Shown: positions 1 to 9,062, counted from the stretch's first letter. The stretch: DNA of 17,991 nt from DASWFI01 sp036394315 (GCA_036394315.1 DASWFI010000096.1:1-17991), one strand, 5' to 3'. A program made the numbers and translations. The notes: a model not told the origin generated them from the sequence alone.

Positions 1-1
1 C

Positions 2-127
2 ACTGACTTTGCTACAGTTACGGAAGAAGAAATTACACGAGTTGAAAAATTGCTTAACAACCGGCCAAGAAAATCCTTGAAATACCAAACTCCGTTAGAA
101 GTCTTTAAGAAGGGCTGTTGCACTTAG
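2..127 (+). pseudogene. IS30-family transposase, C-terminal fragment
   Basis: The reading frame is open from the window edge to a TAG stop and encodes about 41 residues. It contains TDFATVTEEEI near the start and LLNNRPRKSLKYQTPLEVF near the end, the typical C-terminal end of IS30-type DDE transposases. The rest of the gene lies outside the window, so it cannot be told whether the element is intact or a remnant. The last codons and the bases just after the stop (about 108-142, with TGTTGCACTTAG) may form the right terminal repeat of the element, but the other end is not visible. The element would end less than 30 bases before the promoter of the peptidoglycan operon. Confidence 0.75.
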
Positions 128-151
128 TTGTTGAATTCGCGTTTAGGCAGT

Positions 152-180
152 TTGTCAATATAGACGCTTTGTGGTATAAT
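152..180 (+). promoter_or_regulatory. Sigma70-type promoter of the mraY operon
   Basis: The -35 box TTGTCA (152-157) is separated by exactly 17 bases from a perfect -10 box TATAAT (175-180). A TG at 172-173 makes it an extended -10 promoter. Transcription should start near 187, giving a leader of about 38 bases before the mraY ATG. It is the only strong promoter seen ahead of the plus-strand peptidoglycan genes, which are packed closely enough to be read from it. Confidence 0.8.
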
Positions 181-224
181 TCGAGCATGAATTCGGTACT
201 TCAAATCTAGAAATCCAAACAAAA

Positions 225-1271
225 ATGACAACTATTCAAGCCGTAATCAAAATTTTCTCTTTAGCCACAATTGCTTTTGTTGTGGCTATTTGTTTGACCC
301 CGCTTTTTACAAATTTTGTCTACCGCCAGAAGTGGGGCAAAAAAATCCGCGCGGAAGGTGATACTCCTTACTACAGCAAGCTGCATGAAAAGAAAAATGG
401 CACCCCGACCATGGGCGGTATTTTGATTTGGTTTACTACATTGGCCTTAGCCACACTTTTTTGGTTCATGGATCGAGTTTTACATTTCGAATTTTTCCAT
501 CGTTTGAATTTTTTGACCCGCCAACAAACCCTTTTACCGCTCGGAGCCCTTGCTGCAACAGCGCTTTTAGGGTTACTCGATGATTATTTGGGAATTAAAG
601 GCATTGGCGGAGGTAAGGGCGGGGGGTTGCGCATGCGCCATCGCCTGCTTTCTTACTTGCTGGTAGCCATAGTTGGTGCTTATTGGTTCTACACCAAACT
701 TCAGTTCGATATTCTGCATATTCCCGGTCTAGGTAATTTCGCCATCGGCGCCTGGATTATCCCGTTATTTATTTTTGTTGTCATTGCCACCAGTTTTTCC
801 GTCAATCAGACAGACGGCTTGGATGGCTTGGCCGGCGGAGTTATGGCCGTGGCGTTCCTATCCTATGGTTTGATTGCTTTTTTGCAGGGTAGATTTGAAC
901 TGGCCGCGTTATCCGGCGTCCTTGGTGGCGCACTTTTAGCTTTTTTGTGGTTCAATATTTTTCCGGCCCGTTTTTTCATGGGTGATACGGGTGCTATGTC
1001 CCTGGGCACCGTGCTGGCAGTAATCGCTTTTTTGACCAACTCGGTGGCTGTGCTTCCTTTGATCGGATTTGTATTGGTTTTGGAGTCCGGCTCTACCCTG
1101 ATCCAATGGTTTTGGCGAAGAGTTTTTCACAGAAAATTATTTTTATCATCTCCAATTCATCATCACTTCGAAGCGCTAGGCTGGCCAGAAGCCAAGGTTA
1201 CGATGAGATTGTGGGTGGTTTCAGTTGTGTTTGCACTGATAGGAGTCGCCGTTAACTTAATAGGAAGATAA
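225..1271 (+). CDS. mraY: Phospho-N-acetylmuramoyl-pentapeptide-transferase
   Basis: MraY transfers phospho-MurNAc-pentapeptide from UDP to undecaprenyl phosphate at the inner face of the membrane, making lipid I. The 348-residue product has the family's usual length and many hydrophobic spans. Family motifs are present: HEKKNGTPTMGG (54-65), LLDDYLG with the paired aspartates (117-123), NQTDGLDGLAGG (194-205), FMGDTGAMSLG (251-261) and the histidine-rich PIHHHFEALGWPEAKV (310-325). No convincing Shine-Dalgarno sequence precedes the ATG. It is the first gene of the operon, and the next start codon lies three bases after its stop. All recognised catalytic motifs are intact, so activity is expected. 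Confidence 0.95.
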   Translation: MTTIQAVIKIFSLATIAFVVAICLTPLFTNFVYRQKWGKKIRAEGDTPYYSKLHEKKNGTPTMGGILIWFTTLALATLFWFMDRVLHFEFFHRLNFLTRQQTLLPLGALAATALLGLLDDYLGIKGIGGGKGGGLRMRHRLLSYLLVAIVGAYWFYTKLQFDILHIPGLGNFAIGAWIIPLFIFVVIATSFSVNQTDGLDGLAGGVMAVAFLSYGLIAFLQGRFELAALSGVLGGALLAFLWFNIFPARFFMGDTGAMSLGTVLAVIAFLTNSVAVLPLIGFVLVLESGSTLIQWFWRRVFHRKLFLSSPIHHHFEALGWPEAKVTMRLWVVSVVFALIGVAVNLIGR

Positions 1272-1274
1272 AAA

Positions 1275-2831
1275 ATGTTTGATATTTTAATCAAAAACGG
1301 AACAGTGATAGATGGCACGGGCTCGGTGGCCAAAAAAATGGACGTGGCGGTGGAAAAAGGAAAAATCGTCCAGATGTCCCGGCAGATTACAGCCAAAGCC
1401 TTGCGCGCAATCAACGCGCAGGATCGTTTCGTAACCCCGGGGTTTATCGATATTCAAAATCACTCAGATTCTTATTTGACTATCCTGGATCAGCCGGATC
1501 AGTTAAGTCTATTGTCCCAGGGAATCAGCACCATCATTATGGGTAATTGTGGCGCTTCATTAGCCCCACTATTATCAGCAGAGTCGATCAAAACCATACA
1601 AAAATGGCATAATTTAAGCGGGATAAATTTGAATTGGCAGTCTATGGAAGAATTTCTGCAATATCTCTCGCAGACATCTATCGGCGTAAATGTGGGGACC
1701 CTAGTGGGGCATGCCACGTTGCGGCGCGGATTAGTGGGGGACGCTTTGCGATTGCTGGATGAATCAGAATTGAAGGTTGTGAACAAATCCCTGGCCGATG
1801 CTTTGGAGCAAGGAGCTTTCGGCATGTCCATGGGGCTGGTATATGCTCACGAAGTTAATTCTAGTCTTGCAGAATTACAGCAGTTGACTCACAATCTTAA
1901 ATCTTCAAATAAATATTTAAGTGTCCATTTGCGCTCTGAAAGCAGCCATATCATGGAAGCTTTGGATGAAGCTATAGGCTTGGCGGTTTTTGCAGATATT
2001 CCCCTCAAAATTTCCCACCTAAAAATTCGAGGTAAAAATAATTGGAATTTGTTTGACCGAGTCATGAGCAAATTGGAGGTGGCATACCATCAGGGAATAA
2101 ATATTTCTTTCGATGTTTATCCTTACAGCACTTCGTGGTCAGTATTGTATACTTATTTGCCGAAATGGGCGTATGAGGGTGGCAGAGATCAGATTTTGAA
2201 AACGATTGCAGATCCCATGAGCAGACGCAAAATTTTGGATTTCCTGCGCGATAGTGGCCCGGACTTCGATAATATTATCGTCTCCGAGGCCTTTGGCAAT
2301 GAAAATTTTGTGGGTAAAACTTTAAAGCAGATTGGGGCCAATCAATCCCTGTCGGCGGAAGAAGCAGCGCTCAATGTGTTGACCGCTACCAAGGCCCAAG
2401 TGATGGTGTTTGATCATAATTTATCCGATGAGCAAGTGGAATTATTTTGTACTTCACCTCTATCTTTTATCGCCACAGATGGTGGGGGTTATTCCGGTCG
2501 GACACCGAAATTGGTCCATCCGCGCTGTTTCGGGACCATGCCGCGGTTTTTACGAATGGTGCGGGAGAAAAATATTTTGAAATGGGAAGCGGCTATCAAG
2601 AAACTGACTTCAGACCCGGCAAAATTAATAGGTCTCACCGATCGTGGTTGGCTGGCAGTCAACAAAGCTGCGGATATTGTGGTTTTTGATCCGCAAACCA
2701 TCACTGATCATGCGGATTATAAAAATCCGGATTCAGTTTCATCCGGGATTGATATGGTTTTGGTCAATGGTAAGGAAGCCTTCATCGATAATAAAGCGAT
2801 GCATTTAAACGGCCAGGTATTACGACGATAA
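1275..2831 (+). CDS. D-aminoacylase-like amidohydrolase (N-acyl-D-amino-acid deacylase family)
   Basis: This 518-residue protein belongs to the amidohydrolase superfamily, closest in layout to zinc-dependent N-acyl-D-amino-acid deacylases. The N-terminal beta domain (MFDILIKNGTVIDGTG) leads into a TIM barrel. Residues matching known family metal ligands are C92 in GNCGAS, H218 in VHLRSES and H248 in ISHLKIRG; the catalytic aspartate is D402 in ATDGGG. The usual first HxH motif reads Q61-N-H63, so one expected histidine is glutamine. The C terminus shows the family's KAADIVVFDP strand. An AGGA run in the end of mraY can serve as ribosome-binding site. Its position between mraY and murD suggests a link to D-amino acids of the wall, for example recycling or trimming, but the substrate is an inference. 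A dihydroorotase or hydantoinase role is less likely given the D-aminoacylase motifs. Confidence 0.85.
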   Translation: MFDILIKNGTVIDGTGSVAKKMDVAVEKGKIVQMSRQITAKALRAINAQDRFVTPGFIDIQNHSDSYLTILDQPDQLSLLSQGISTIIMGNCGASLAPLLSAESIKTIQKWHNLSGINLNWQSMEEFLQYLSQTSIGVNVGTLVGHATLRRGLVGDALRLLDESELKVVNKSLADALEQGAFGMSMGLVYAHEVNSSLAELQQLTHNLKSSNKYLSVHLRSESSHIMEALDEAIGLAVFADIPLKISHLKIRGKNNWNLFDRVMSKLEVAYHQGINISFDVYPYSTSWSVLYTYLPKWAYEGGRDQILKTIADPMSRRKILDFLRDSGPDFDNIIVSEAFGNENFVGKTLKQIGANQSLSAEEAALNVLTATKAQVMVFDHNLSDEQVELFCTSPLSFIATDGGGYSGRTPKLVHPRCFGTMPRFLRMVREKNILKWEAAIKKLTSDPAKLIGLTDRGWLAVNKAADIVVFDPQTITDHADYKNPDSVSSGIDMVLVNGKEAFIDNKAMHLNGQVLRR

Positions 2832-4057
2832 TGCTAGAGAAAGTAAAGGGACAAAAGATCGCCATTGTGGGAATGGGTAAAAATAATCAGAAGTTAGCTG
2901 ATTTTTTTAAACAACGAAAGATAAATTTTGAAGTTATTGATGATTGGGAAAACCCAGACGAATTGATAGGCAAGCTCGACACTTTTGACATAATTTTCCG
3001 TTCGCCTGGATTGCCATATAACTCCCAGGCAATTCAACAGGCCAAGTCTGCTGGAGTGGAAATTTCCAGCCAAACCAAACTTTTTTTTGAATTATGTCCA
3101 TCTCCGATTATTGGCGTCACTGGAACTAAAGGGAAAGGAACAACGAGCAGTTTGATCGCCAAGATAATAGAAGCAGCTAGCAAAAAGGTTTGGCTAGCCG
3201 GAAATATAGGCACTGATCCATTCGAGTTTTTAGACGAGATTAAACCAGATGATTTGGTAGTCTTGGAGCTTTCCAGTTTCCAATTACAAGATTTAGAAAA
3301 ATCTCCGCATATCGCGGTTGTTCTATCAATTACACCAGATCATTTGAATCATCACAAGGATTTTGAAGAATACATTAAAGCCAAAGCGAACATTATCGCA
3401 CATCAGAGAGACAAAGACTTTGCAATTTTGCATTCTACGTTGCCGCAGTTGTTTAAAGATTCAGGAAATGGCAAAAAGATTGTTATTGATCCTAAGAGCG
3501 TGGCTTCGTATAAGACAAAATTGCTGGGCCAGCATAATTTGGACAACATCGCCGCGGCAGTGGCAGTGGCCAAGATTCTGGAAATTGATGATGAAATAGT
3601 AAGAAAAACAATCGCCGCATTTGAACCATTGCCGCATCGGCTTTCTATTCTTAAGACTGTTAATAATATTACTTATGTTGACGACGGATTCAGCACTAAT
3701 ATTGAGCCCACCTTGGCGGCTATCGAAGCAATTGAAACTCCGATCGTGTTGGTGATGGGCGGCTCGGATAAGGGCTTGGATTTTACCCGACTAGGTAGTG
3801 CCATCAAATCTTCTAAAAAAGTAAAAGGCCTGGTCGTGATCGGTGACGTGACAGATAAAATTTTGAAAAGCGTTCAGGATTTTAAGGGAGAAATTTTAAC
3901 AGGTGCCAGGGCCATGCCAGAAATAGTCGATCAAGCTCAAAAACTAGCAATGCCAGGGGATACTGTATTATTTTCCCCAGCCACCGCCAGCTTCGGATTG
4001 TTTAAAAACGAGTTTGACCGCGCGGAGCAATTTGTAAATTCAGTTAATGCTCTATGA
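2831..4057 (+). CDS. murD: UDP-N-acetylmuramoyl-L-alanine--D-glutamate ligase
   Basis: MurD adds D-glutamate to UDP-MurNAc-L-Ala in the cytoplasm, using ATP. The 408-residue product is somewhat shorter than the usual 440-450. It has a Rossmann-like N-terminal domain (IAIVGMGKNN, 10-19), the ATP loop GVTGTKGKGTT (95-105), NIG (125-127), ELSSFQL (146-152), ITPDHLNHH (167-175), HNLDNIAAA (235-243), PHR (268-270) and the C-terminal SPATASFGLFKNEFDRAEQF (382-401). A closely related Mur ligase is possible, but SSFQL and the C-terminal SPATASF pattern are MurD-like. Its ATG overlaps the stop of the amidohydrolase gene by one base (TAATG), and its own stop overlaps the ftsW start (ATGA), so the three genes are probably translationally coupled. 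Confidence 0.9.
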   Translation: MLEKVKGQKIAIVGMGKNNQKLADFFKQRKINFEVIDDWENPDELIGKLDTFDIIFRSPGLPYNSQAIQQAKSAGVEISSQTKLFFELCPSPIIGVTGTKGKGTTSSLIAKIIEAASKKVWLAGNIGTDPFEFLDEIKPDDLVVLELSSFQLQDLEKSPHIAVVLSITPDHLNHHKDFEEYIKAKANIIAHQRDKDFAILHSTLPQLFKDSGNGKKIVIDPKSVASYKTKLLGQHNLDNIAAAVAVAKILEIDDEIVRKTIAAFEPLPHRLSILKTVNNITYVDDGFSTNIEPTLAAIEAIETPIVLVMGGSDKGLDFTRLGSAIKSSKKVKGLVVIGDVTDKILKSVQDFKGEILTGARAMPEIVDQAQKLAMPGDTVLFSPATASFGLFKNEFDRAEQFVNSVNAL

Positions 4058-5172
4058 AAAAGCTAGCCTTGCCAGAAGTTGATAAATATCTGCTTTGGAA
4101 CGTATTGATTCTTTTGGGAGTCGGTCTTTTGGTGCTTTCATCCGCCTCGTCCGTGCTATCTTACCAACGTTTTGGCAATAATTATTACTATTTCTTTCGC
4201 CAATTGCTTTTTGGTGCTATTCCGGGTTTAATCTTAATGTATATATTTTCCCGAATTGATTATCATTTTTGGCAAAAAATAGCTCCTTTATTGGTATTGA
4301 CGGGTATTGGAATGCTTGTGGCTGTCCTGATTCCGGGCATTGGTTTTCAGGTCGGTGGTGCTAGACGATGGATTAATCTGGGCGCATTTCTTTTTCAGCC
4401 GGCCGAATTTATAAAATTAGCAATTGTGCTTTATTTGGCCAGCTGGTACGACAAACGCCAGCATGATGTCCATGATTTGTATTACGGATTTTTGCCGATT
4501 CTAGCGATCGTCGTGGTGGTAGCTGGTTTAATTGTCCTGGAACCTGATATGGGGACCATGCTGGTGTTGGCTGCGATTGCCACTATCATGTTTTTTATCG
4601 GGGGCGCTCGTCTGCAGTATATCGCCGCCACCGGTATTGCTGGATTAATGATGCTATGGATTCTTATTAAAGCTGCCCCATATAGAGCCCAGCGCTTCCT
4701 GGCATTTATGGACCCATCGGCTGATGCCAAAGGTATTTCTTACCAGATCCACCAAGCACTTCTGGCTATCGGCTCTGGTGGGTGGTGGGGCCGGGGATTC
4801 GGCCAATCCTTGCAAAAACATAGCTATTTGCCCGAACCGATTGGCGATTCAATTTTTGCGATTATGTCCGAAGAGATGGGCTTCATCCGGGTTTGCTGTA
4901 TTTTGTTGCTTTTCTTTTTCCTGGCTTATCGCGGATTTAAAATCGCACGGACCGCGCCTGATACTTTCGGCAAACTGGTCGCAGGAGGCATTACAGCCTG
5001 GCTGGTAATGCAAGCCTTGATCAATATAGGAGGTATCTCCGGCATTACGCCGTTAACAGGAATTCCTTTAACTTTTATTTCTTATGGCTCCACGGCACTT
5101 GCCATCAGCTTGGCAGCTGTTGGGATAATGCTGAGTATATCCCGCTATAGCGCTTTACAGACGAATAAATAA
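4054..5172 (+). CDS. ftsW: FtsW/RodA-type peptidoglycan glycosyltransferase (SEDS family)
   Basis: SEDS proteins polymerise lipid II into glycan strands with a partner class B penicillin-binding protein. The 372-residue product is polytopic and carries GARRWINLG (102-110), QPAEFIKLA (115-123), LEPDMGTM (162-169), YRAQRFLAFMDP (210-221), and the extracellular loop PEPIGDSIFAIMSEEMGF (260-277), in which D265 matches the essential aspartate of the family. The C-terminal motif is NIGGISGITPLTGIPLTFIS (324-343) followed by YG, slightly unlike the proteobacterial version. Placement after murD in a division and wall cluster favours FtsW over RodA, but sequence alone does not separate them firmly. 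The start overlaps murD by four bases. Confidence 0.88.
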   Translation: MKKLALPEVDKYLLWNVLILLGVGLLVLSSASSVLSYQRFGNNYYYFFRQLLFGAIPGLILMYIFSRIDYHFWQKIAPLLVLTGIGMLVAVLIPGIGFQVGGARRWINLGAFLFQPAEFIKLAIVLYLASWYDKRQHDVHDLYYGFLPILAIVVVVAGLIVLEPDMGTMLVLAAIATIMFFIGGARLQYIAATGIAGLMMLWILIKAAPYRAQRFLAFMDPSADAKGISYQIHQALLAIGSGGWWGRGFGQSLQKHSYLPEPIGDSIFAIMSEEMGFIRVCCILLLFFFLAYRGFKIARTAPDTFGKLVAGGITAWLVMQALINIGGISGITPLTGIPLTFISYGSTALAISLAAVGIMLSISRYSALQTNK

Positions 5173-5177
5173 TTTTT

Positions 5178-7148
5178 ATGAAGAGATTTTCTACATTTGA
5201 TATAAAATCTACCCGTGCCAAAAAGCAAGATCGCGATCCAGTTCCTCCGGCCCAGGTGATTTTGAATTCGGTTAAAAGAAAACCGAATCGTAAAAAGTTT
5301 GCAATGCAGCTGACTTCTTTTGCGCTGGCCGCGTTTCTGTTAATTTTTTTGATTCAAGGCGCTTTGTATCTGTCCTCGGCCAAAAATGCCTCTGGCGAAA
5401 TATTGGGCGCTGCGACCTCTGCTTATTCGGATTTAAATAACGCGGGTAAAAATTTAGAGCAGCAAAATTTGGCCCAGGCATCGCAGTTGTTTGAATCCGC
5501 TACCAGCAACGTAAAATTAGCGCAGAATAAACTAGACAAATACAAGGCTTTGACATGGGTAGCACCTCAGGCCAATAGCGCTGATCACATTCTGACCGGA
5601 GCCGGGTACCTGGCCGCGGCAGGAGAAAAATTAACTTCCGCCCTGGATTTGTTCGCAGAATTTAAAGTCAGCAGCAAGGGCGTCGAAACCGCCAATTTGG
5701 AAGCGAAACTGTCAGCGAACAAGCAGGAGTTAACTGAAACGCGGAATCTCGTCCAGCGCTCCTCCGATGAATTTAATCAGGTCAGCAGTATCCCTTTGGA
5801 TTATGAAGGTACTTTGCAGAAAGCCAAAAATGAAGTTTTCCAGTTGGGAGCCGTGTTAGATAAACTTGTGGGATTGGAAAACTTATATTTAGGTATTTTT
5901 GGTGGGCAAAAAACTTATCTTTTAATTTTCCAAAATTCCGATGAACAAAGAGCCACTGGCGGCTTTATTGGCACTTATGGGGTGCTTAAAACCAGCCATG
6001 GCACTGTTTCCAAACTTAATATTGATAGTATTTACGATTTGGATGGTCGCATTAACGAACTTGTAGCAGCGCCCGGCCCCATGCAACCCGAGATCAATCG
6101 CTGGGGGATCAGGGACTCTAATTGGTTTGCGGATTTTCCGGCTTCAGCCAGAAAATTATTGTATTTTTTCGAAAAGGGACAGGAAACTTCCGATGGTGTC
6201 ATATCCACCACGCCCAAAGTATTTGAAGATCTGTTGCAATTGGTGGGTCCTATTCCGATGGAACAATACGGTGTGACATTGACCGCGGAAAATTTTCAGG
6301 AAACAGTCCAGTACAAAACCTCCGTGGATTATAATCGGACAGAAAACAAACCAAAAAAAATGCTGGCTGATTTCGCCCCACTGCTACTCAACCGCCTCAC
6401 CAACCTGCCTAAGGACAAGTGGCTTAGTTTTTTTCAGATTATGCAGGACAATTTAAATCAGAGACAAATTTTGGTCTATAGCAAAGAGGCAGATGTCGAG
6501 AAAAGCATTGAGAGCCTGGGATTCAGCGGGAAAATTTTATCCACAGACCATGATTACCTAAGTATCGTGAACACGAATTTGGGAGGAACCAAGACTGATT
6601 TGAGGATGGAGCAAAGCGCTTCGCTGAAGAGTAAAATTTTGTCAGACGGATCCATCATCAATACTTTGAAAATCACCCGCAAAAATCCTTCCTTTGAGAA
6701 TAATCGGGATTATATTCGTATTTTAGTCCCACTGCGTAGTGATTTTGTTTCCGCCGTGGGATTTGATGAAGCTCAGACGTTCGCTTCTGTATCACAAGGT
6801 TTACGCACGGATCCGGATCTGGCCGCATGGGATACGGGGTACACTCGGGGAAATGTTTTTGTCCGCACTGAATCTGACAAAACAGAATTTGCCGGTTGGT
6901 TGGATGTATCCGGAGGCAGTGAAAAAATTGTAACTGTCACTTACATGCTGCCGTTTAAGATCAATAGCGTTTACAGTTTGCTGGTACAGAAACAAGCCGG
7001 CTCTAAGCCTTTTAACTTTCAATGCGAATTAAGTTTGGGTAAATATTCTATGAACTGGACTACCAGCGGCATATCTCGATCCGGTAGCACGTTGAATTTC
7101 GGATCCAATAGTAACACTGATGATTTTTGGGGATTCGTTTTGAATTAA
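5178..7148 (+). CDS. DUF4012 domain membrane-anchored protein
   Basis: This 656-residue protein has a basic cytoplasmic N terminus (residues 1-42), one membrane span (about 43-66) and a large outer part. An alanine-rich helical, coiled-coil-like stretch covers about 75-235. The DUF4012 signature follows: YLLIFQNSDEQRATGGFIGTYG, spread over 247-268. The later part (about 280-640) is probably a mixed beta domain. The biochemical function of DUF4012 is unknown to me; the family is frequent in Patescibacteria and some Gram-positive groups. Five bases separate it from ftsW and its stop overlaps the murJ start, so co-expression with lipid II polymerisation and flipping genes is likely. A role in the cell envelope or surface is inferred from anchor and context only. 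Confidence 0.85.
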   Translation: MKRFSTFDIKSTRAKKQDRDPVPPAQVILNSVKRKPNRKKFAMQLTSFALAAFLLIFLIQGALYLSSAKNASGEILGAATSAYSDLNNAGKNLEQQNLAQASQLFESATSNVKLAQNKLDKYKALTWVAPQANSADHILTGAGYLAAAGEKLTSALDLFAEFKVSSKGVETANLEAKLSANKQELTETRNLVQRSSDEFNQVSSIPLDYEGTLQKAKNEVFQLGAVLDKLVGLENLYLGIFGGQKTYLLIFQNSDEQRATGGFIGTYGVLKTSHGTVSKLNIDSIYDLDGRINELVAAPGPMQPEINRWGIRDSNWFADFPASARKLLYFFEKGQETSDGVISTTPKVFEDLLQLVGPIPMEQYGVTLTAENFQETVQYKTSVDYNRTENKPKKMLADFAPLLLNRLTNLPKDKWLSFFQIMQDNLNQRQILVYSKEADVEKSIESLGFSGKILSTDHDYLSIVNTNLGGTKTDLRMEQSASLKSKILSDGSIINTLKITRKNPSFENNRDYIRILVPLRSDFVSAVGFDEAQTFASVSQGLRTDPDLAAWDTGYTRGNVFVRTESDKTEFAGWLDVSGGSEKIVTVTYMLPFKINSVYSLLVQKQAGSKPFNFQCELSLGKYSMNWTTSGISRSGSTLNFGSNSNTDDFWGFVLN

Positions 7149-8761
7149 TGAATGCAACTTCTCTAAAAGAAAGTAAAATTGGCCAGGCAACAATTATAAT
7201 TGCCGTCTTTTCACTAATCGCAAAAATTTTAGGGTTAGTGCGAGATGCCGTCTTTTCACACCAATTTGGCGCTTCCGTGACCATTGATGCGTATTTTGCC
7301 GCATTCCGCATTCCTGATTTTATTTACAATCTTTTGATCCTGGGAACTTTTTCCGTGGCATTTATTCCGGTCTTTTCGGAATATCTCCTCAAGGATCGCA
7401 AGGAAGCCGATAAGCTGGCATCGAGTATTATCAATGTTACGCTTTTGATGATGCTAAGCGTGACTGTTATCGCATATATTTTTATCAATCCGCTGGTCCA
7501 CGCTATAGCGCCGGGATTCACCGGCCAGGCGTTTGATCTGACCAAAACTTTTACCAAAATTTTTCTGCTCTCGCCGCTGTTTTTGACCTTGTCTTCCATA
7601 GTCTCCAGCATGCTTAATACCCACCGCAGATTCACTATGGTGGCTATCGCTCCAGTGATGTACAATCTGTCAATCATAGGGGCAGCCATTTGGCTATACC
7701 CGAGATTTGGTCCTTCGGGATTGGCGTTCGGAGTGGTCTTGGGAGCGTTCCTCCATTTCATTATCCAGATTCCGCAAATTTTTTCCTTGGGCTTCCGTTA
7801 TTCGTTTGGCATAGACAGCACGAACAAAGGTTTTCGTAAATTCTGGAAGCTTTATTGGCCGAGAATTTTTTCCATGGGCACGGAACAAGTAACCTCCCTG
7901 ATTGTCAGTATTTTCGGATCATTTGTGGGTACCGGGGCGTTGGCCGCTTTTTATTATGCCAATAATCTGCAATCGGTTTTTTTGGGTATTTTTGCGGTAT
8001 CGTTTGCCATCGCGATTTTCCCCTTGCTTTCGGATTTGCACAATAATAAAGACTTGGGTGGTTTTAAGGATGTGCTGGCAAAGACCACTATTCAAATTTT
8101 GTTCTTTATGATCCCGCTCTCGATAATCATGCTCATCGAGCGAGCGCAGATCGTCCGTCTGGTGCTGGGTATCGGCCAGGGTACGCAGTTTACCTTTACC
8201 AACACGCGAGTGGTGTCGCAGGCTTTGGGATTATTTTCAATTTCGCTTTTTGCCCAAGCCCTTATCCCACTTTTTACCCGCGCGTTCTACGCCATGCAAA
8301 ATACGGTCATCCCTGTTTTTATCGGCCTGATTACCATCGGATTTAATATTATCGTAACTTATTACCTGACTCCAAGGTTGGGAGTCGAAGGTATGGCCTT
8401 GTCATTTTCGATTACGAGCATTATCAATCTTTTAATATTGATCATGGAGCTGCATTATAAGCTGGGCAATATCCACGATGAATATCTGATAGTAAATTCG
8501 TTGAAAATTATTATAGCCGCGGTAATGGGCGGCGCTTCGACTTTCGTTTCTTTGTATATGGTGGCGCCATTTGTAAACATGCATACTTACTGGGGAGTCT
8601 TGATTCAGGCTGGCATTGCAGGCTTGGTCGGAATTGGTGTGTACTTGGGCATGGGATGGCTTTTGGGCTTGTCGGAAAGCCATGATTTGGTTAAACTAGC
8701 TAGAACGACGGGCAACAAAATCGGCCGACCGATAAACATTATTTGGAACTGGATGAGCTAA
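7148..8761 (+). CDS. murJ: Lipid II flippase MurJ (MVF family)
   Basis: MurJ moves lipid II from the inner to the outer face of the membrane. The 537-residue product is polytopic, with about 14 hydrophobic segments, the family's usual number. Family features are LGLVRDAVFSHQFGAS (28-43), the FRIPDF segment (53-58), APVMYNLSIIGA, and FYYANNLQSVFLGIFAVSFA. The arginine in LVRDA, important in other MurJ proteins, is kept at R32, but the following segment reads DFIYNLL where proteobacterial MurJ has an arginine pair. An upstream ATG at 7127 exists, but the start at 7148 overlaps the DUF4012 stop as TAATG, the same coupling seen at murD, so I chose it. The next gene begins one base after its stop. 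Confidence 0.9.
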   Translation: MNATSLKESKIGQATIIIAVFSLIAKILGLVRDAVFSHQFGASVTIDAYFAAFRIPDFIYNLLILGTFSVAFIPVFSEYLLKDRKEADKLASSIINVTLLMMLSVTVIAYIFINPLVHAIAPGFTGQAFDLTKTFTKIFLLSPLFLTLSSIVSSMLNTHRRFTMVAIAPVMYNLSIIGAAIWLYPRFGPSGLAFGVVLGAFLHFIIQIPQIFSLGFRYSFGIDSTNKGFRKFWKLYWPRIFSMGTEQVTSLIVSIFGSFVGTGALAAFYYANNLQSVFLGIFAVSFAIAIFPLLSDLHNNKDLGGFKDVLAKTTIQILFFMIPLSIIMLIERAQIVRLVLGIGQGTQFTFTNTRVVSQALGLFSISLFAQALIPLFTRAFYAMQNTVIPVFIGLITIGFNIIVTYYLTPRLGVEGMALSFSITSIINLLILIMELHYKLGNIHDEYLIVNSLKIIIAAVMGGASTFVSLYMVAPFVNMHTYWGVLIQAGIAGLVGIGVYLGMGWLLGLSESHDLVKLARTTGNKIGRPINIIWNWMS

Positions 8762-8762
8762 T

Positions 8763-9062
8763 ATGAAGATATTTTTGATCATTATTTTAACCATTGCAGG
8801 AGCGTTACTAACGCTAATAGCTGATGTCTTCTTAAAAAAGGGCGGCTGGCATGACTGGCCTTATTTTACGGCTGGATTCGTACTTTACGCCTTAGTTGCA
8901 ATCCCAGTGGCGTTTGCTTTTAAATATTCAGAATTTGTCAGTCTCGTTCTCGCTTGGGAATCCTTTTTGGTTATTATCAGCGTGGCTACTGGAATCTGGT
9001 ATTTCAAAGAGCCCTTCACTTTTTATAGATTTTTATCGCTCGCGTTTGCATTGAGCCCATAA
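8763..9062 (+). CDS. Small SMR/EamA-like membrane protein, probably frameshifted at its end
   Basis: The 99-residue product has four hydrophobic segments, near 3-20, 33-52, 56-76 and 84-98, with a KEPFTFYRF motif between the third and fourth. Size and layout resemble small multidrug resistance (EmrE-like) or half EamA transporters. The glutamate essential in EmrE is not evident in the first span, which has an aspartate (D21). The reading frame stops inside the fourth segment (AFALSP). One missing base in the CCC run at 9056-9058 would continue the frame as IIFAYK to a TAA at 9077-9079, completing the last span, so a one-base contraction or a sequencing error is likely. It follows murJ by one base. 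The substrate cannot be predicted. Confidence 0.65.
   Translation: MKIFLIIILTIAGALLTLIADVFLKKGGWHDWPYFTAGFVLYALVAIPVAFAFKYSEFVSLVLAWESFLVIISVATGIWYFKEPFTFYRFLSLAFALSP

Noticed and set aside
7127..7147. Upstream start for murJ
   Set aside because: The ATG at 7148 overlaps the previous stop as TAATG, like other junctions here, and gives a normal MurJ start.
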